DNA of 64,000 nucleotides, taken from NCBI RefSeq assembly GCF_011365745.1, contig NZ_JAAOBY010000001.1, forward strand, positions 1-64,000, written 5' to 3'. The notes under the pieces were generated by a model that had not been told where the DNA came from, made no database searches, and was given only the letters and a program-made list of their open reading frames with translations. The stretch is from Flavobacterium turcicum. Lineage in GTDB: Bacteria > Bacteroidota > Bacteroidia > Flavobacteriales > Flavobacteriaceae. The position numbers and the translations under genes were made by a program. Positions 1-8,998 of this stretch are shown here, piece by piece; the first letter of the stretch is position 1; the number at the start of each line of letters is the position of its first letter.

Positions 1-77
1 GTGCGCTTTAAGTAGCGTGATTCTTGAGGGTTTTCCATAAGGATACTTTTTGTGTATCGCTATTTTAGGACGGGACA
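1..77 (-). other. Possible 5' end of a gene leaving the left edge
   Basis: Two minus-strand frames are open from an ATG to the window edge: one from position 77 (26 codons, beginning MSRPKIAIHKK) and one from position 38 (12 codons). Neither is long enough to recognise. The strong hairpin at 86-122 lies just upstream of both. A plus-strand gene ending at a stop at 38-40 or 13-15 would fit that terminator equally well. The flanking sequence is needed to decide. Confidence 0.2.
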
Positions 78-85
78 TAAAGGTT

Positions 86-123
86 AAAAAAAAGCTTTCG
101 AAATGTTCGAAAGCTTTTTTTTT
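86..123. terminator. Strong bidirectional intrinsic terminator
   Basis: A perfect inverted repeat (86-102 with 106-122, loop ATG) has an A-tract on its left and a T-tract on its right, so it can work on either strand. It separates whatever lies to the left from the galactose operon. Confidence 0.85.
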
Positions 124-168
124 GCACCAGCATGACCTTGATTGAAGTAGTCTGGTTTTTACTGCTAT

Positions 169-206
169 AATGCTTCACATAGTAATTAAATGCAATGTGA
201 AGCATT
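169..206 (-). terminator. Hairpin after the symporter gene
   Basis: A perfect 12-bp stem (169-180 with 195-206) with a 14-nt loop starts 7 nt beyond the stop codon of the symporter gene. There is no clear T-run on the minus strand, so it may stabilise the 3' end or act as a weak terminator. Confidence 0.5.
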
Positions 207-212
207 TATCTT

Positions 213-1883
213 TTACCAAAAAATAGTATAGAATGCAGCAATTAATGACAAAACAATTAACATTCCTACTGTAAAGGCAGGGCTCATTTTAAACATTGCT
301 CGGTCAATTTCAAGACCATTAGTTTTAACACCTCTTGACATTTCGTACAAACTAATACTCACCATACCGATTATACAAATTAAGAATACAAATCCCATAC
401 GGTCAATAAACGGAATTTCATACAATCCATCTGCATTTGGTACTGCAAACCCTGTTGAATATAAAAATGATAAATCAACAACAGCGGGCATAAATTTGAA
501 AGCAAGCGATAGTAAGAAACCACCAATGGTAGCAAACAAAGCCGCATTTGAAGTTGTTTTTTTCCAGAAGAAACCAAGAATAAACATGGCAAAAACTCCA
601 GGGCTTACGAAACCTGTATACTCTTGAATGTATTGAAATCCTCCTTTTTTATCAATTCCTAAAAATGGAGCCACAACTACAGCAATCAGCATCGCAACTA
701 TTATTGCTTTTTTACCAACGTTAACTAATTTTTTTTCATCAGCATCCACATTTAGTTTTGTTTTGTAGATATCTAATGTAAAAATAGTCGCAATGCTGTT
801 CGCTTTTCCAGCAAGGGAAGCTACAATTGCCGCTGTTAATGCTGCAAAAGAAAGTCCTTTTAAACCAACCGGAAGTAAATTCAACAACACAGGATAAGCA
901 CGATCTGGATTTAAAGTACCGTCTTGTAGCATCTCGGAACCAAAATATCCTTTTTGATACAATACAAAAGCAGCTATTCCAGGCAATACAACAATAATAG
1001 GCATTAACAGTTTTAAGAAAGCAGCAAACAAAATTCCGTTTCGCGCCGTTTTAATATCCGCTCCTAATGCTCGCTGCGTGATGTATTGGTTACAACCCCA
1101 ATAATTGAGATTGATAATTAACATACCACCAATCAAAACAGAAAGTCCAGGCAAATCCATATAATTCGGATTCGTTTTTTCGAAAATCATGTGGAAATGA
1201 TCGTTAGCCTCAGTAGTCATAAAGTTGAAACCATTAATAACTCCTGTTGTTCCAAACTCCTCGGCAACCAAATTCAGGGCTAGATAAGTAGTTACCAATC
1301 CTCCTAATATCAAAAAGAAAACTTGAATAACATCTGTATAACCAATAACCTTCATACCGCCTAGTGTAATCATAACCGCGAAAAACGCCAAGAAAATCAT
1401 ACACAGAGTCAAATTCAGTCCAGAAATACTACTAATTGCCAAAGCACCTAAATACAAGATTGAAGTCAAATTCACTAAAACATATAACAACAGCCAAAAC
1501 ACAGCCATAATCATTGCCACATTGCTATTATACCTTTGATTAAGATACTGCGGCATGGTGAAAATTTTATTTTTTAGATATACCGGTATAAAGAAAATAG
1601 CAACAATAATTAAGGTAAAAGCCGCCATCCACTCATAAGTAGCAATGGCTAGTCCCATCTTGAAACCACTTCCGCTCATTCCAATAAACTGCTCCGCACT
1701 AATGTTACTCGCAATTAATGAAGCACCAATGGCCCACCATGTGAGTGATCCCTCGGCTAAAAAATAATCCTTACTACTGGTTTCTTCTTTTTTCTTCTTG
1801 CGATAAATCCATACTCCATAACTCACAATTAAGATGAAGTAGAAGAAAAAGACAATGTAATCTTGAATAGCTAATGTTTGCAT
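213..1883 (-). CDS. Sodium:solute symporter (SGLT-like sugar transporter)
   Basis: This 556-residue polytopic inner-membrane protein belongs to the sodium:solute symporter family. It shows about 14 hydrophobic segments, and the family-typical N-terminal stretch with SLIASNISAEQ after the first helices resembles SGLT-type sugar carriers. It is the last gene of the galactose operon, starting 3 nt after galT ends. Together with galM, galK and galT upstream this makes galactose (or a galactoside) with sodium the likely substrate, but this is inferred from context. A hairpin follows the stop codon. Confidence 0.9.
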   Translation of the reverse strand: MQTLAIQDYIVFFFYFILIVSYGVWIYRKKKKEETSSKDYFLAEGSLTWWAIGASLIASNISAEQFIGMSGSGFKMGLAIATYEWMAAFTLIIVAIFFIPVYLKNKIFTMPQYLNQRYNSNVAMIMAVFWLLLYVLVNLTSILYLGALAISSISGLNLTLCMIFLAFFAVMITLGGMKVIGYTDVIQVFFLILGGLVTTYLALNLVAEEFGTTGVINGFNFMTTEANDHFHMIFEKTNPNYMDLPGLSVLIGGMLIINLNYWGCNQYITQRALGADIKTARNGILFAAFLKLLMPIIVVLPGIAAFVLYQKGYFGSEMLQDGTLNPDRAYPVLLNLLPVGLKGLSFAALTAAIVASLAGKANSIATIFTLDIYKTKLNVDADEKKLVNVGKKAIIVAMLIAVVVAPFLGIDKKGGFQYIQEYTGFVSPGVFAMFILGFFWKKTTSNAALFATIGGFLLSLAFKFMPAVVDLSFLYSTGFAVPNADGLYEIPFIDRMGFVFLICIIGMVSISLYEMSRGVKTNGLEIDRAMFKMSPAFTVGMLIVLSLIAAFYTIFW

Positions 1884-1886
1884 TTG

Positions 1887-2963
1887 TTAAATGGTTTTTG
1901 GTTTTTGGTTGGTTTTATAGTGAATGGTTGGCAATGCTCTTAATATGGCTGCACTTTTTTCTGGTGTAATATCCCGTTGCGATTCGCCCATCATTTCATA
2001 TCCTACCATGAATTTTTTAACCGTTGCCGAACGTAACAAGGGCGGGTAAAAATGCATGTGGAAATGCCACTCAGGATGCGCATCACCATCAGTTGGCGAC
2101 TGATGAATACCTGACGAATACGGAAAAGAAGTTTCGAAAAGGTTATCATACTTAGTTGTCAACTGTTTCAACATCAGCGCAAAATCAGCGACTTCGGCTT
2201 TGGTAAAAATAGTTATTTTATTTACATTACGCTTACTAATAATCATCGTTTCATAAGGCCAAATGGCCCAGAACGGAACTAAAGCTACAAAATGTTCGTT
2301 TTCGATCACAATTCTTTCTTGAGAACGCAACTCCTCTTGCACATAATCCTGCAAAAGTGTGCGCTGGTACTGGTCCCAATATTTTTTCAGACTAACTTGT
2401 GTTTTTTCAACCTGAGTTGGTAAAGACGATTGTGCCCAAATTTGCCCGTGCGGATGCGGATTACTGCAACCCATCACACTGCCTTTGTTTTCAAAAATTT
2501 GCACATGATTGATGTATGGTACAGCACCTAAATCTGTATACTCGCGCTGCCAAGTGGCAATTATATCTTCAATTTCATGTCCCTCCATTTCTGGCAAAGT
2601 CAGATGATGTTTGGGTGAAAAACAAACGACTCTAGAAATTCCTCTTTCTGGTTTAGCTTTAAAAAACAGTTCGTTTTCATCTTCCTCAAAATAGATTTTT
2701 TCTTGTTTTAAAGCTGCAAAATCATTCTCAAAAACAAAGGCATTTTCATACTCGGGATTAACTTCTCCGTTGGCACGAACGTTACCCGGACATAAATAAC
2801 AAGTTGGGTCGTACTCTGGTAGTTTTTCTGTTGCTACAGATTCATTTTGGCCTTGCCAAGGTCGTTTAGAACGGTGGGGCGAAACCAAAACCCATTCATT
2901 TATTAAGGGATTGAAACGCCTATGTGGATCTTCGTTGATATTAAAATTTTTCATGCTATTCAT
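1887..2963 (-). CDS. galT: UDP-glucose--hexose-1-phosphate uridylyltransferase
   Basis: This Leloir pathway enzyme exchanges UMP between UDP-glucose and galactose-1-phosphate in the cytoplasm. The 358-residue protein is full length for GalT. The active-site motif NPHPHGQ lies at residues 168-174, with His172 the expected uridylylated nucleophile. Cys55 and Cys58 (CYLC) with His119/His120 match the family's structural zinc site. A second Met at residue 4 is an equally possible start. The gene is 107 nt downstream of galK, and that gap holds one copy of a repeated element. It sits 3 nt before the symporter gene. Confidence 0.96.
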   Translation of the reverse strand: MNSMKNFNINEDPHRRFNPLINEWVLVSPHRSKRPWQGQNESVATEKLPEYDPTCYLCPGNVRANGEVNPEYENAFVFENDFAALKQEKIYFEEDENELFFKAKPERGISRVVCFSPKHHLTLPEMEGHEIEDIIATWQREYTDLGAVPYINHVQIFENKGSVMGCSNPHPHGQIWAQSSLPTQVEKTQVSLKKYWDQYQRTLLQDYVQEELRSQERIVIENEHFVALVPFWAIWPYETMIISKRNVNKITIFTKAEVADFALMLKQLTTKYDNLFETSFPYSSGIHQSPTDGDAHPEWHFHMHFYPPLLRSATVKKFMVGYEMMGESQRDITPEKSAAILRALPTIHYKTNQKPKTI

Positions 2964-3048
2964 TTTCTATTTTTAACACCTCTCAATTGAAGAGTATTTT
3001 ATAACACAAGTTAGCTGCGCACGCAGACATATTTTATGCTTAAAAATG

Positions 3049-3069
3049 GATGTAATCAGTGTTACGTTT
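3049..3069 (-). promoter_or_regulatory. Repeated intergenic element, copy 1 (galK-galT gap)
   Basis: On the minus strand this reads approximately GTAACACTGATTACATC. It matches 6787-6807 at 18 of 21 positions. It lies immediately after the galK stop codon and about 85-105 nt before the galT start. No TAnnTTTG box adjoins it. Its function is unknown; operator, RNA-processing signal or internal regulatory site are all possible. Confidence 0.4.
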
Positions 3070-3070
3070 T

Positions 3071-4246
3071 TTAATGTTTCAGAGGTTCATACAAAGAAGT
3101 GCCGTTTCCGATTTTAACATCATAAATCTTTAAATCGATACCGAAAGTAGCTTTATAACCTTCAACTAATTTCGTTTTTATTGCATCTTCTTCTCCTTTT
3201 TTAATCAAATTAATGGTGCAACCACCAAAACCGCCACCCATTAAACGCGAACCTACAACGGCCTTTTCGTTTTTAACAAAATCAACTAAAAAATCCAGCT
3301 CGTTGCAACTCACTTCATATTCTTGAGATAATCCTTCGTGGGTTTCAAACATCAACTGTCCTAAAGTTTCTATAGCACCATTATCGAGCGCAGTACAAGC
3401 TAAAGTTACTCTTTCGATTTCTTTCACCACAAACGAACATCTTTTAAAAACGTCGGCACTCATAACATCTTTCAGCTCGTGTACATGCTTTAAACGACAA
3501 TCTCTAAAACTATTGATTTCTGGGAACTTATTTTTTAAAAGAGACAACCCTTCTTCGCATTGTTCTCTTCTTTGATTGTAGGCCGAAGTCATCAAGGAGT
3601 GTTTCACATTCGAATCAAATAAAATCAAAGCATAATCATTAAAGTCAGCCGTGTGGTATTCGTATTCTAAAGTTTTACAATCGATTTTAATCACTTTATT
3701 TTCGAGTCCCATTACACTCGAAAACTGATCCATGATACCACAATTAATTCCTACCCAATGTTCCGCTTTTTGACCCATAAGTGCCATATCGATAGGTTTT
3801 ATTTGCAAATCAAAAAGTGAATTAATTCCATATAAAAAGCCACATTCAAGCGCTGCCGAAGATGACAAGCCGGAACCAACTGGAATATTACTGCTAAACA
3901 CACAATTAAAACCTTCAAAATTAAATCCATTATCCTGTAATTGTTTGATCACTCCCAGAAGATAATTTGTCCATTCAATTTTGCTATAACTAACATCTGC
4001 CGAAAGATCAACCACCAATTCTTCATTCAAATCCAACGCTATAATTTTAGATTCGTTTGAATTATTTTTGGCAAAAGCAAAGCAAATAATCTTATCAATG
4101 GCAGCGGGCAAAACATAACCATCATTATAATCAATATGTTCTCCGATGATATTAATTCGACCTGGAGAAAGCACTACTTTTTCAGGAGTTGAACCAAATT
4201 TTTCCTGAAAAAAAGCACTCGTTTTTTGTATTACTACATCATTCAT
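3071..4246 (-). CDS. galK: Galactokinase
   Basis: This is the ATP-dependent kinase that makes galactose-1-phosphate, a cytoplasmic GHMP-family enzyme. At 391 residues it is the usual length. The galactokinase signature GRINIIGEHIDYNDG spans residues 29-43, the nucleotide-binding loop PVGSGLSSS spans 122-130, and the catalytic pair corresponds to Arg30 and Asp173 (GIMDQ). The GHMP C-terminal motif GGGFGGC is also present. It lies 53 nt downstream of the beta-galactosidase gene on the same strand and precedes galT. Confidence 0.96.
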   Translation of the reverse strand: MNDVVIQKTSAFFQEKFGSTPEKVVLSPGRINIIGEHIDYNDGYVLPAAIDKIICFAFAKNNSNESKIIALDLNEELVVDLSADVSYSKIEWTNYLLGVIKQLQDNGFNFEGFNCVFSSNIPVGSGLSSSAALECGFLYGINSLFDLQIKPIDMALMGQKAEHWVGINCGIMDQFSSVMGLENKVIKIDCKTLEYEYHTADFNDYALILFDSNVKHSLMTSAYNQRREQCEEGLSLLKNKFPEINSFRDCRLKHVHELKDVMSADVFKRCSFVVKEIERVTLACTALDNGAIETLGQLMFETHEGLSQEYEVSCNELDFLVDFVKNEKAVVGSRLMGGGFGGCTINLIKKGEEDAIKTKLVEGYKATFGIDLKIYDVKIGNGTSLYEPLKH

Positions 4247-4299
4247 AAACTTCTTATTTTATTGTATTATTGGCTTGCTACGCCTTTTGCTTGGCTTGA

Positions 4300-6723
4300 T
4301 TATTTAACAAGCAAATCGATAAAACCACTTTTTAAACCGGCTCCGCTTACCTCTAATTTCGCTGTTCCAGCACTTGTTTTTGATTGTACTAAAACCACTA
4401 ATTTTCCGCTAAAAAGTTTCATTGTATCATTATGAAACATTTCGAGCGAGGTCGCATCACCATTACAAGCCGCTCTGTACGATGCCGCACCTGAAACTTT
4501 AAACTTTAATTGATTTGTAGCTGTTGGGCACGGAATTCCATTTTTGTCAACCACTGAAACCGTAACAAACGAAATATCTTCACCATCAGCCGACATTGTT
4601 TTTCGCTCCGCCTCAAGTACAATATGATGGGGTTTTCCTGCGGTTTGAATTTGCTCCTCGGCCACTGCTTTACCGTTATCATCTAGGGCAACTACTTTTA
4701 CTATTCCTGGCTCGTACTTTACATCCATCCACATCAGGCGGTAGCGATTTTGTGGTGTGCTGTTATTTTTTTTCAGCACACCCATACTTTTGCCATTGAT
4801 AAAAAGCTCAGCACTGTTATAATTGGTGTAGACAAAAACAGGTGTTGTTTGCCCCTCGCGGCCTTCCCAATTCCAATGGGGTAAAATATGCAGCGTTGTA
4901 TCCTTAGTATTCCAGCGACTGCGATACAAATAATATCGATCTTTGGGTAAACCCGCTAAATCATTGATTCCGAAATACGAACTTCGTGACGGCCAACTTT
5001 CGTCGTAAGGTGTCGGTTCGCCGAGATAATCAAAACCGGTCCAAACGAATTCGCCAATTACCCAAGGTTTATCATCTTGCAACACAAAATCTTCATCCGG
5101 AACATTTGACCAACTGCAGGCTTCTAAATCATACGATGAAGATTGAAAATCGGGATATTGCTTCATTTTTTCTTGAACAACAGGAAATTTGTAAATGCCC
5201 CGTGAACTTACTGTGGAAGCCGTTTCGGAGCCCAAAATAAAACCTTGAGGGAATTTTTTTTGAGCCTCATCATATAAATGAACGCGGTAATTGAGTCCAG
5301 GAATGTCAAGTAATGCTCCAAAACCTGATTCGATAGTAGCTTTTACCTGATCCATTCCAACGGTTACCGGACGAGTTGGATCTTCTCGATGAAATATTTC
5401 TTGCAACCATTTGGCTCTTTTAACGCCTTCTTCGCCCCACTGATCAGGGACTTCGTTACCGGAACTCCACATCACAATCGAAGGATGATTTCTGGTAGCT
5501 CGAACTAAATTTACGATATCTTTCTCTGCATATTCTTCAAAAAAACGATGGTAGCCATTATCTACCTTTGGCTTAGCCCATTCATCAAAACTTTCTGCCA
5601 GGAATAAGAAACCCATTTCATCGGCCAACTCTAATTGTTCGAATGACGGCATATTGTGTGAACTTCGGATGGCATTGCAACCCATGTCTTTCAGAATTTG
5701 CATTTGTCTACGAAGCGCCGCTTTGTTTACAGCAACTCCAAGCGGTCCCAAATCGTGGTGCAAACAAACACCTTTGAACTTAGTCACTTTTCCATTTAAG
5801 CTAAAGCCTTTGGCTGCTTCATATTTGATAGACCTTATTCCGAATACGGTAGTATTTTCATCTTTTAACTGATCACCAACGAACAATTGCGACACTGCTT
5901 TGTATAAATACGGACTTTCGGGACTCCACAATTTCGGTGTTTCAACTTTTATATTTTGATCGAACTCTTGACCAAACGGCACTGTAGCTTCGTCAGAACC
6001 AATTTTTTTACCATCGGCATCAAAAATGGTAGTGAGTAAACGCGTGTTTTCTCCTGATACTTTCGTTTTAATGTTCACTTTTGCAACAGCATCTGTAACA
6101 AGTGGTGTAGTTACAAACTGTCCCCATTGATCGATACTTTCTTCATTCTTGATGATCACGCTTACATTTCGATACAATCCTGCACCCGGATACCAACGTG
6201 AAGCAAATTCTTTATTGGAAAGTTTTACCGCTAAAGTATTATTGCCTTCTTGTGCCCATTGCGAAATATCAAAATAAAAATAACTGTAACCGTATTTCCA
6301 CTCGCCTACTTTTTTTCCGTTCCAGTAAATTTCAGGCTCACTCATGGCTCCTTCAAAAAGTAAAATAACTTTTTTACCTTTTACATCTTTTGGCAAAGTC
6401 ACAGTATTACGGTACCAAGCACTACCAATGTGTGGCAAAGCTCCTGTTCTACCTGTTTTTTCGGTTGCTACAGTTTCTCCGTTTTGAACGATGGCTACCT
6501 TTTGGATATCAACATTTTTGTCAAAAGGACCGTAGATTGCCCAATCATGCGGAACGCTCACTCTTTGCCATTTGGCATCGTTAAAAACGACTTTTTCTGC
6601 GCCAGCGTGATCGCCTTTTTGAAATTTCCAATTGGCATTTAACACCTTAACTTCTCTTGATTGAGAAAATGCAGCTTGTGTAAAAGCTAAAATTACAACT
6701 AGAAAACAGAACAATTTCTTCAT
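4300..6723 (-). CDS. Glycoside hydrolase family 2 beta-galactosidase, secreted
   Basis: This 807-residue GH2 enzyme has an N-terminal signal peptide (about residues 1-20), so it is probably periplasmic. Order: jelly-roll sugar-binding domain, immunoglobulin-like domain, TIM barrel, then C-terminal beta domains of the DUF4982 type. The acid/base Glu is in the motif SSGNEVP near residue 424 and the nucleophile Glu in GSETAS near residue 500. Its place between endo-galactanases and galactokinase supports galactose release from galacto-oligosaccharides, although GH2 also contains other specificities. A 126-nt upstream gap carries the second copy of the repeated element. Confidence 0.9.
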   Translation of the reverse strand: MKKLFCFLVVILAFTQAAFSQSREVKVLNANWKFQKGDHAGAEKVVFNDAKWQRVSVPHDWAIYGPFDKNVDIQKVAIVQNGETVATEKTGRTGALPHIGSAWYRNTVTLPKDVKGKKVILLFEGAMSEPEIYWNGKKVGEWKYGYSYFYFDISQWAQEGNNTLAVKLSNKEFASRWYPGAGLYRNVSVIIKNEESIDQWGQFVTTPLVTDAVAKVNIKTKVSGENTRLLTTIFDADGKKIGSDEATVPFGQEFDQNIKVETPKLWSPESPYLYKAVSQLFVGDQLKDENTTVFGIRSIKYEAAKGFSLNGKVTKFKGVCLHHDLGPLGVAVNKAALRRQMQILKDMGCNAIRSSHNMPSFEQLELADEMGFLFLAESFDEWAKPKVDNGYHRFFEEYAEKDIVNLVRATRNHPSIVMWSSGNEVPDQWGEEGVKRAKWLQEIFHREDPTRPVTVGMDQVKATIESGFGALLDIPGLNYRVHLYDEAQKKFPQGFILGSETASTVSSRGIYKFPVVQEKMKQYPDFQSSSYDLEACSWSNVPDEDFVLQDDKPWVIGEFVWTGFDYLGEPTPYDESWPSRSSYFGINDLAGLPKDRYYLYRSRWNTKDTTLHILPHWNWEGREGQTTPVFVYTNYNSAELFINGKSMGVLKKNNSTPQNRYRLMWMDVKYEPGIVKVVALDDNGKAVAEEQIQTAGKPHHIVLEAERKTMSADGEDISFVTVSVVDKNGIPCPTATNQLKFKVSGAASYRAACNGDATSLEMFHNDTMKLFSGKLVVLVQSKTSAGTAKLEVSGAGLKSGFIDLLVK

Positions 6724-6786
6724 TTGTGAAATATTTTTTGAACCATATAAGTCATGTAAGATCAGATAAGTTTGCTACTAATTGTA

Positions 6787-6807
6787 GATTTAATCTGTGT
6801 TACCTTT
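6787..6807 (-). promoter_or_regulatory. Repeated intergenic element, copy 2 (GH53-GH2 gap)
   Basis: Minus strand approximately GTAACACAGATTAAATC, 18/21 identical to 3049-3069. It lies 64-84 nt upstream of the beta-galactosidase start and about 45 nt after the preceding GH53 stop. It is preceded on the minus strand by CTGGTA, a string also found in the galM promoter repeat. Confidence 0.4.
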
Positions 6808-6849
6808 ACCAGATATGGTTAATTTATTTTGCATTTTAATACCGATTGA

Positions 6850-7890
6850 CTACTCTTTGAAAGCATCTAAAGCCATTGAGGGTTTTCCATCTGATTGCCA
6901 AGCGCTCAAACTGTAACCGCTCCATGATTTGGCTCCTTGCGGTTCCCAATACATGACGCCTAATCCTTTTTGGTTCGGGACGGCTTTCACGGCTTTGATA
7001 GTTTCTGTTAATAATTCAAAAGTGTTTTGAGGTTTATCATCCTCGCCGCCTACTTCAACCACCATAACTTCTTTACCGTAGCGAGAAACCATATCATTTA
7101 AATTAAAAGCTAAATCTGAAATAGTTTCTGAGTAGTCTTTTTTAATCCAAAACGGATAATACGATAAACCAATCACATCATACTTGACCTTGAAAAGCGT
7201 AGCTTGGTCAAAAAACCAACGGAATTTTTCATTGTTATTTCCCTCATCAAGATGCACAATTACTTTAATTTTTGGGTCGATTGCTTTTGTGGCTTCGTAT
7301 CCTTTATTAAGTAGTTGGGCTAGTTGTCCAAAATTTGAGGTTTTACCTTCAGGCCAAAGCATACCGCCAGGAATTTCGTTTCCAACTTGGACCCATTCTG
7401 GAGTCACTTTTGCCGCTTTTAGCAAACGTAGTACTTCAAAAGTATGATTGTAGACATCGGTCAAAAGTTGCTCAAACGAATGATTTTCCCACGCTTTAGG
7501 TTTAAATTGTTTAGCCGGATCAGCCCAAGAATCACTATAATGAAAGTTAATCATGATGCGCATTCCCATTTTTTGAGCACGAACTGCCATTGCAACGGTT
7601 TCGGCAGGGCTGCAATGGCCGCTGGCCTTGTCATCATTTGGATTTACCCAAACTCGCAAGCGAACGGAATTCATTCCGCGGGCTTTCAAAAGTTGCAGAG
7701 CATCTTTGGGCTTTCCATCCGTATCGTAAAATTTGTAACCCGTAGCTTCCATTTGTGGCAACCAGCCTACATCGGCACCTTTGGCGAAAGCCGGAACAGT
7801 CGAAGCTATTTTCTTTGTTGAACTACAAGAAAAAAATAGGAATTGCAAGGATACTAAAACTATAAGATGCTTGATGTTTATCATTTTCAT
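6850..7890 (-). CDS. GH53 endo-beta-1,4-galactanase, lipoprotein
   Basis: This 346-residue protein is a GH53 arabinogalactan endo-beta-1,4-galactosidase. It has a lipoprotein signal with lipobox ending FFSC (Cys22), so it is probably membrane anchored. The catalytic acid/base is Glu172 in QVGNEIPGG and the nucleophile is probably Glu279 in VVEVGGE. The barrel motifs FHYSDSWADP and GLSYYPFW are typical of the family. Residues after the Cys (SSTKK) are not acidic, so surface export is not indicated. It is the second of two tandem GH53 genes, 11 nt after the first, and it would shorten pectic galactan for the GH2 enzyme. Confidence 0.92.
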   Translation of the reverse strand: MKMINIKHLIVLVSLQFLFFSCSSTKKIASTVPAFAKGADVGWLPQMEATGYKFYDTDGKPKDALQLLKARGMNSVRLRVWVNPNDDKASGHCSPAETVAMAVRAQKMGMRIMINFHYSDSWADPAKQFKPKAWENHSFEQLLTDVYNHTFEVLRLLKAAKVTPEWVQVGNEIPGGMLWPEGKTSNFGQLAQLLNKGYEATKAIDPKIKVIVHLDEGNNNEKFRWFFDQATLFKVKYDVIGLSYYPFWIKKDYSETISDLAFNLNDMVSRYGKEVMVVEVGGEDDKPQNTFELLTETIKAVKAVPNQKGLGVMYWEPQGAKSWSGYSLSAWQSDGKPSMALDAFKE

Positions 7891-7901
7891 CTTTTAACCT
7901 T

Positions 7902-8996
7902 TTATTGTGCAAAAGCTTGTAAAACAGGCAAAGCTTTATTGTTAAAATCATAAAAAGCTTGGTTCTCAAAAGTAGATCCATTGGTAGCTTGATTCCCTTT
8001 GAAAGACACCCATTCGCCACCCCAATAGGCAAACCCTTGACCATATTCTGATGCTTTAACAAGATTTTTAATAGCTAGTACAAAACTTTTTTGACCATCA
8101 GGCGTTGCAGGATAACCAGCTACCAACTGCGATTCAAGCCCCACAATATTGTTGGTGTAATCATTCCAAGTTAATGTAAATGGGTAAGCAGTCTCGGCAA
8201 TGAGTACCTTTTTAGCAAATGTTTTTCCCAAAGCATCAATCGTTGTTTTTACATTATTGATGTCTTTTCCGTGCCATATCGGATAGTAGGACAAACCGAT
8301 ATAATCATAATCGACACTTTTTACTTTATTGAAGAACCAATTCGTATCCGAGGAAGAAACTCCTGCATAATGAATCATGATTTTCGTAGAAGGTTGCGCA
8401 GCCCGAACCGCTACACTTGCCGCAGCCAACAAGGATAAACTTTGCGTTTCTTGGCTAATCAAATTACCTTGAGGCCAAAGTAAACCGCTATTTATTTCAT
8501 TTCCTATTTGAATAATATCTGGCTTAATCTCATTCATTACCGTTGTAGTGTAGGTTGTTACAGCTGTTTTAAGAGCAGTGAATGAGAGTGATTTCCACTC
8601 AGCTGGCGTTTCTTGCGCTCCTGGATCAGCCCAAGTATCAGAATAATGAACAGTCAACCAAACTTTGAAACCCGCTTGTTTTGCTTTTTGTGCTAGTGTC
8701 TTCACTTCAGCTAAACCAGAACGTCCGTTGCTAGGATTATTCCACAAACGAATTCGAACAGTATTGCATCCTGAATTTTTTAAGGTAGTTAGCATGTTTT
8801 CCGGCTGGTTGTTGGCGTTGTACAACACTTTTCCTGACGCTTCTAGTTCAGGTAAATACGAAATATCAGCTGCTCGTATAAATGTATCAACAACTGCAGG
8901 AGGCGCTACCTCAACTTCTGTTTCATTACTATTAGAACAAGAGAAAAGGGAAGCAATTGCAATGATTTTGATTAAAAAAGCTTTTTGTAGTTTCAT
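7902..8996 (-). CDS. GH53 endo-beta-1,4-galactanase, lipoprotein
   Basis: This 364-residue GH53 protein has lipobox LFSC (Cys20) followed by SNSNETEVEV, an acidic stretch that resembles lipoprotein surface-export signals of Flavobacteriia. Catalytic residues by motif are Glu167 (IGNEINSGLLWP) and Glu269 (IAETAYP). The HYSDTWADPG motif is shared with its neighbour at 6850-7890. The two are clearly paralogous but diverged. It starts 2 nt after galM ends, so the genes are co-transcribed. The likely role is the first cut of galactan, possibly at the cell surface (inference from the signal). Confidence 0.92.
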   Translation of the reverse strand: MKLQKAFLIKIIAIASLFSCSNSNETEVEVAPPAVVDTFIRAADISYLPELEASGKVLYNANNQPENMLTTLKNSGCNTVRIRLWNNPSNGRSGLAEVKTLAQKAKQAGFKVWLTVHYSDTWADPGAQETPAEWKSLSFTALKTAVTTYTTTVMNEIKPDIIQIGNEINSGLLWPQGNLISQETQSLSLLAAASVAVRAAQPSTKIMIHYAGVSSSDTNWFFNKVKSVDYDYIGLSYYPIWHGKDINNVKTTIDALGKTFAKKVLIAETAYPFTLTWNDYTNNIVGLESQLVAGYPATPDGQKSFVLAIKNLVKASEYGQGFAYWGGEWVSFKGNQATNGSTFENQAFYDFNNKALPVLQAFAQ

Positions 8997-8998
8997 TT

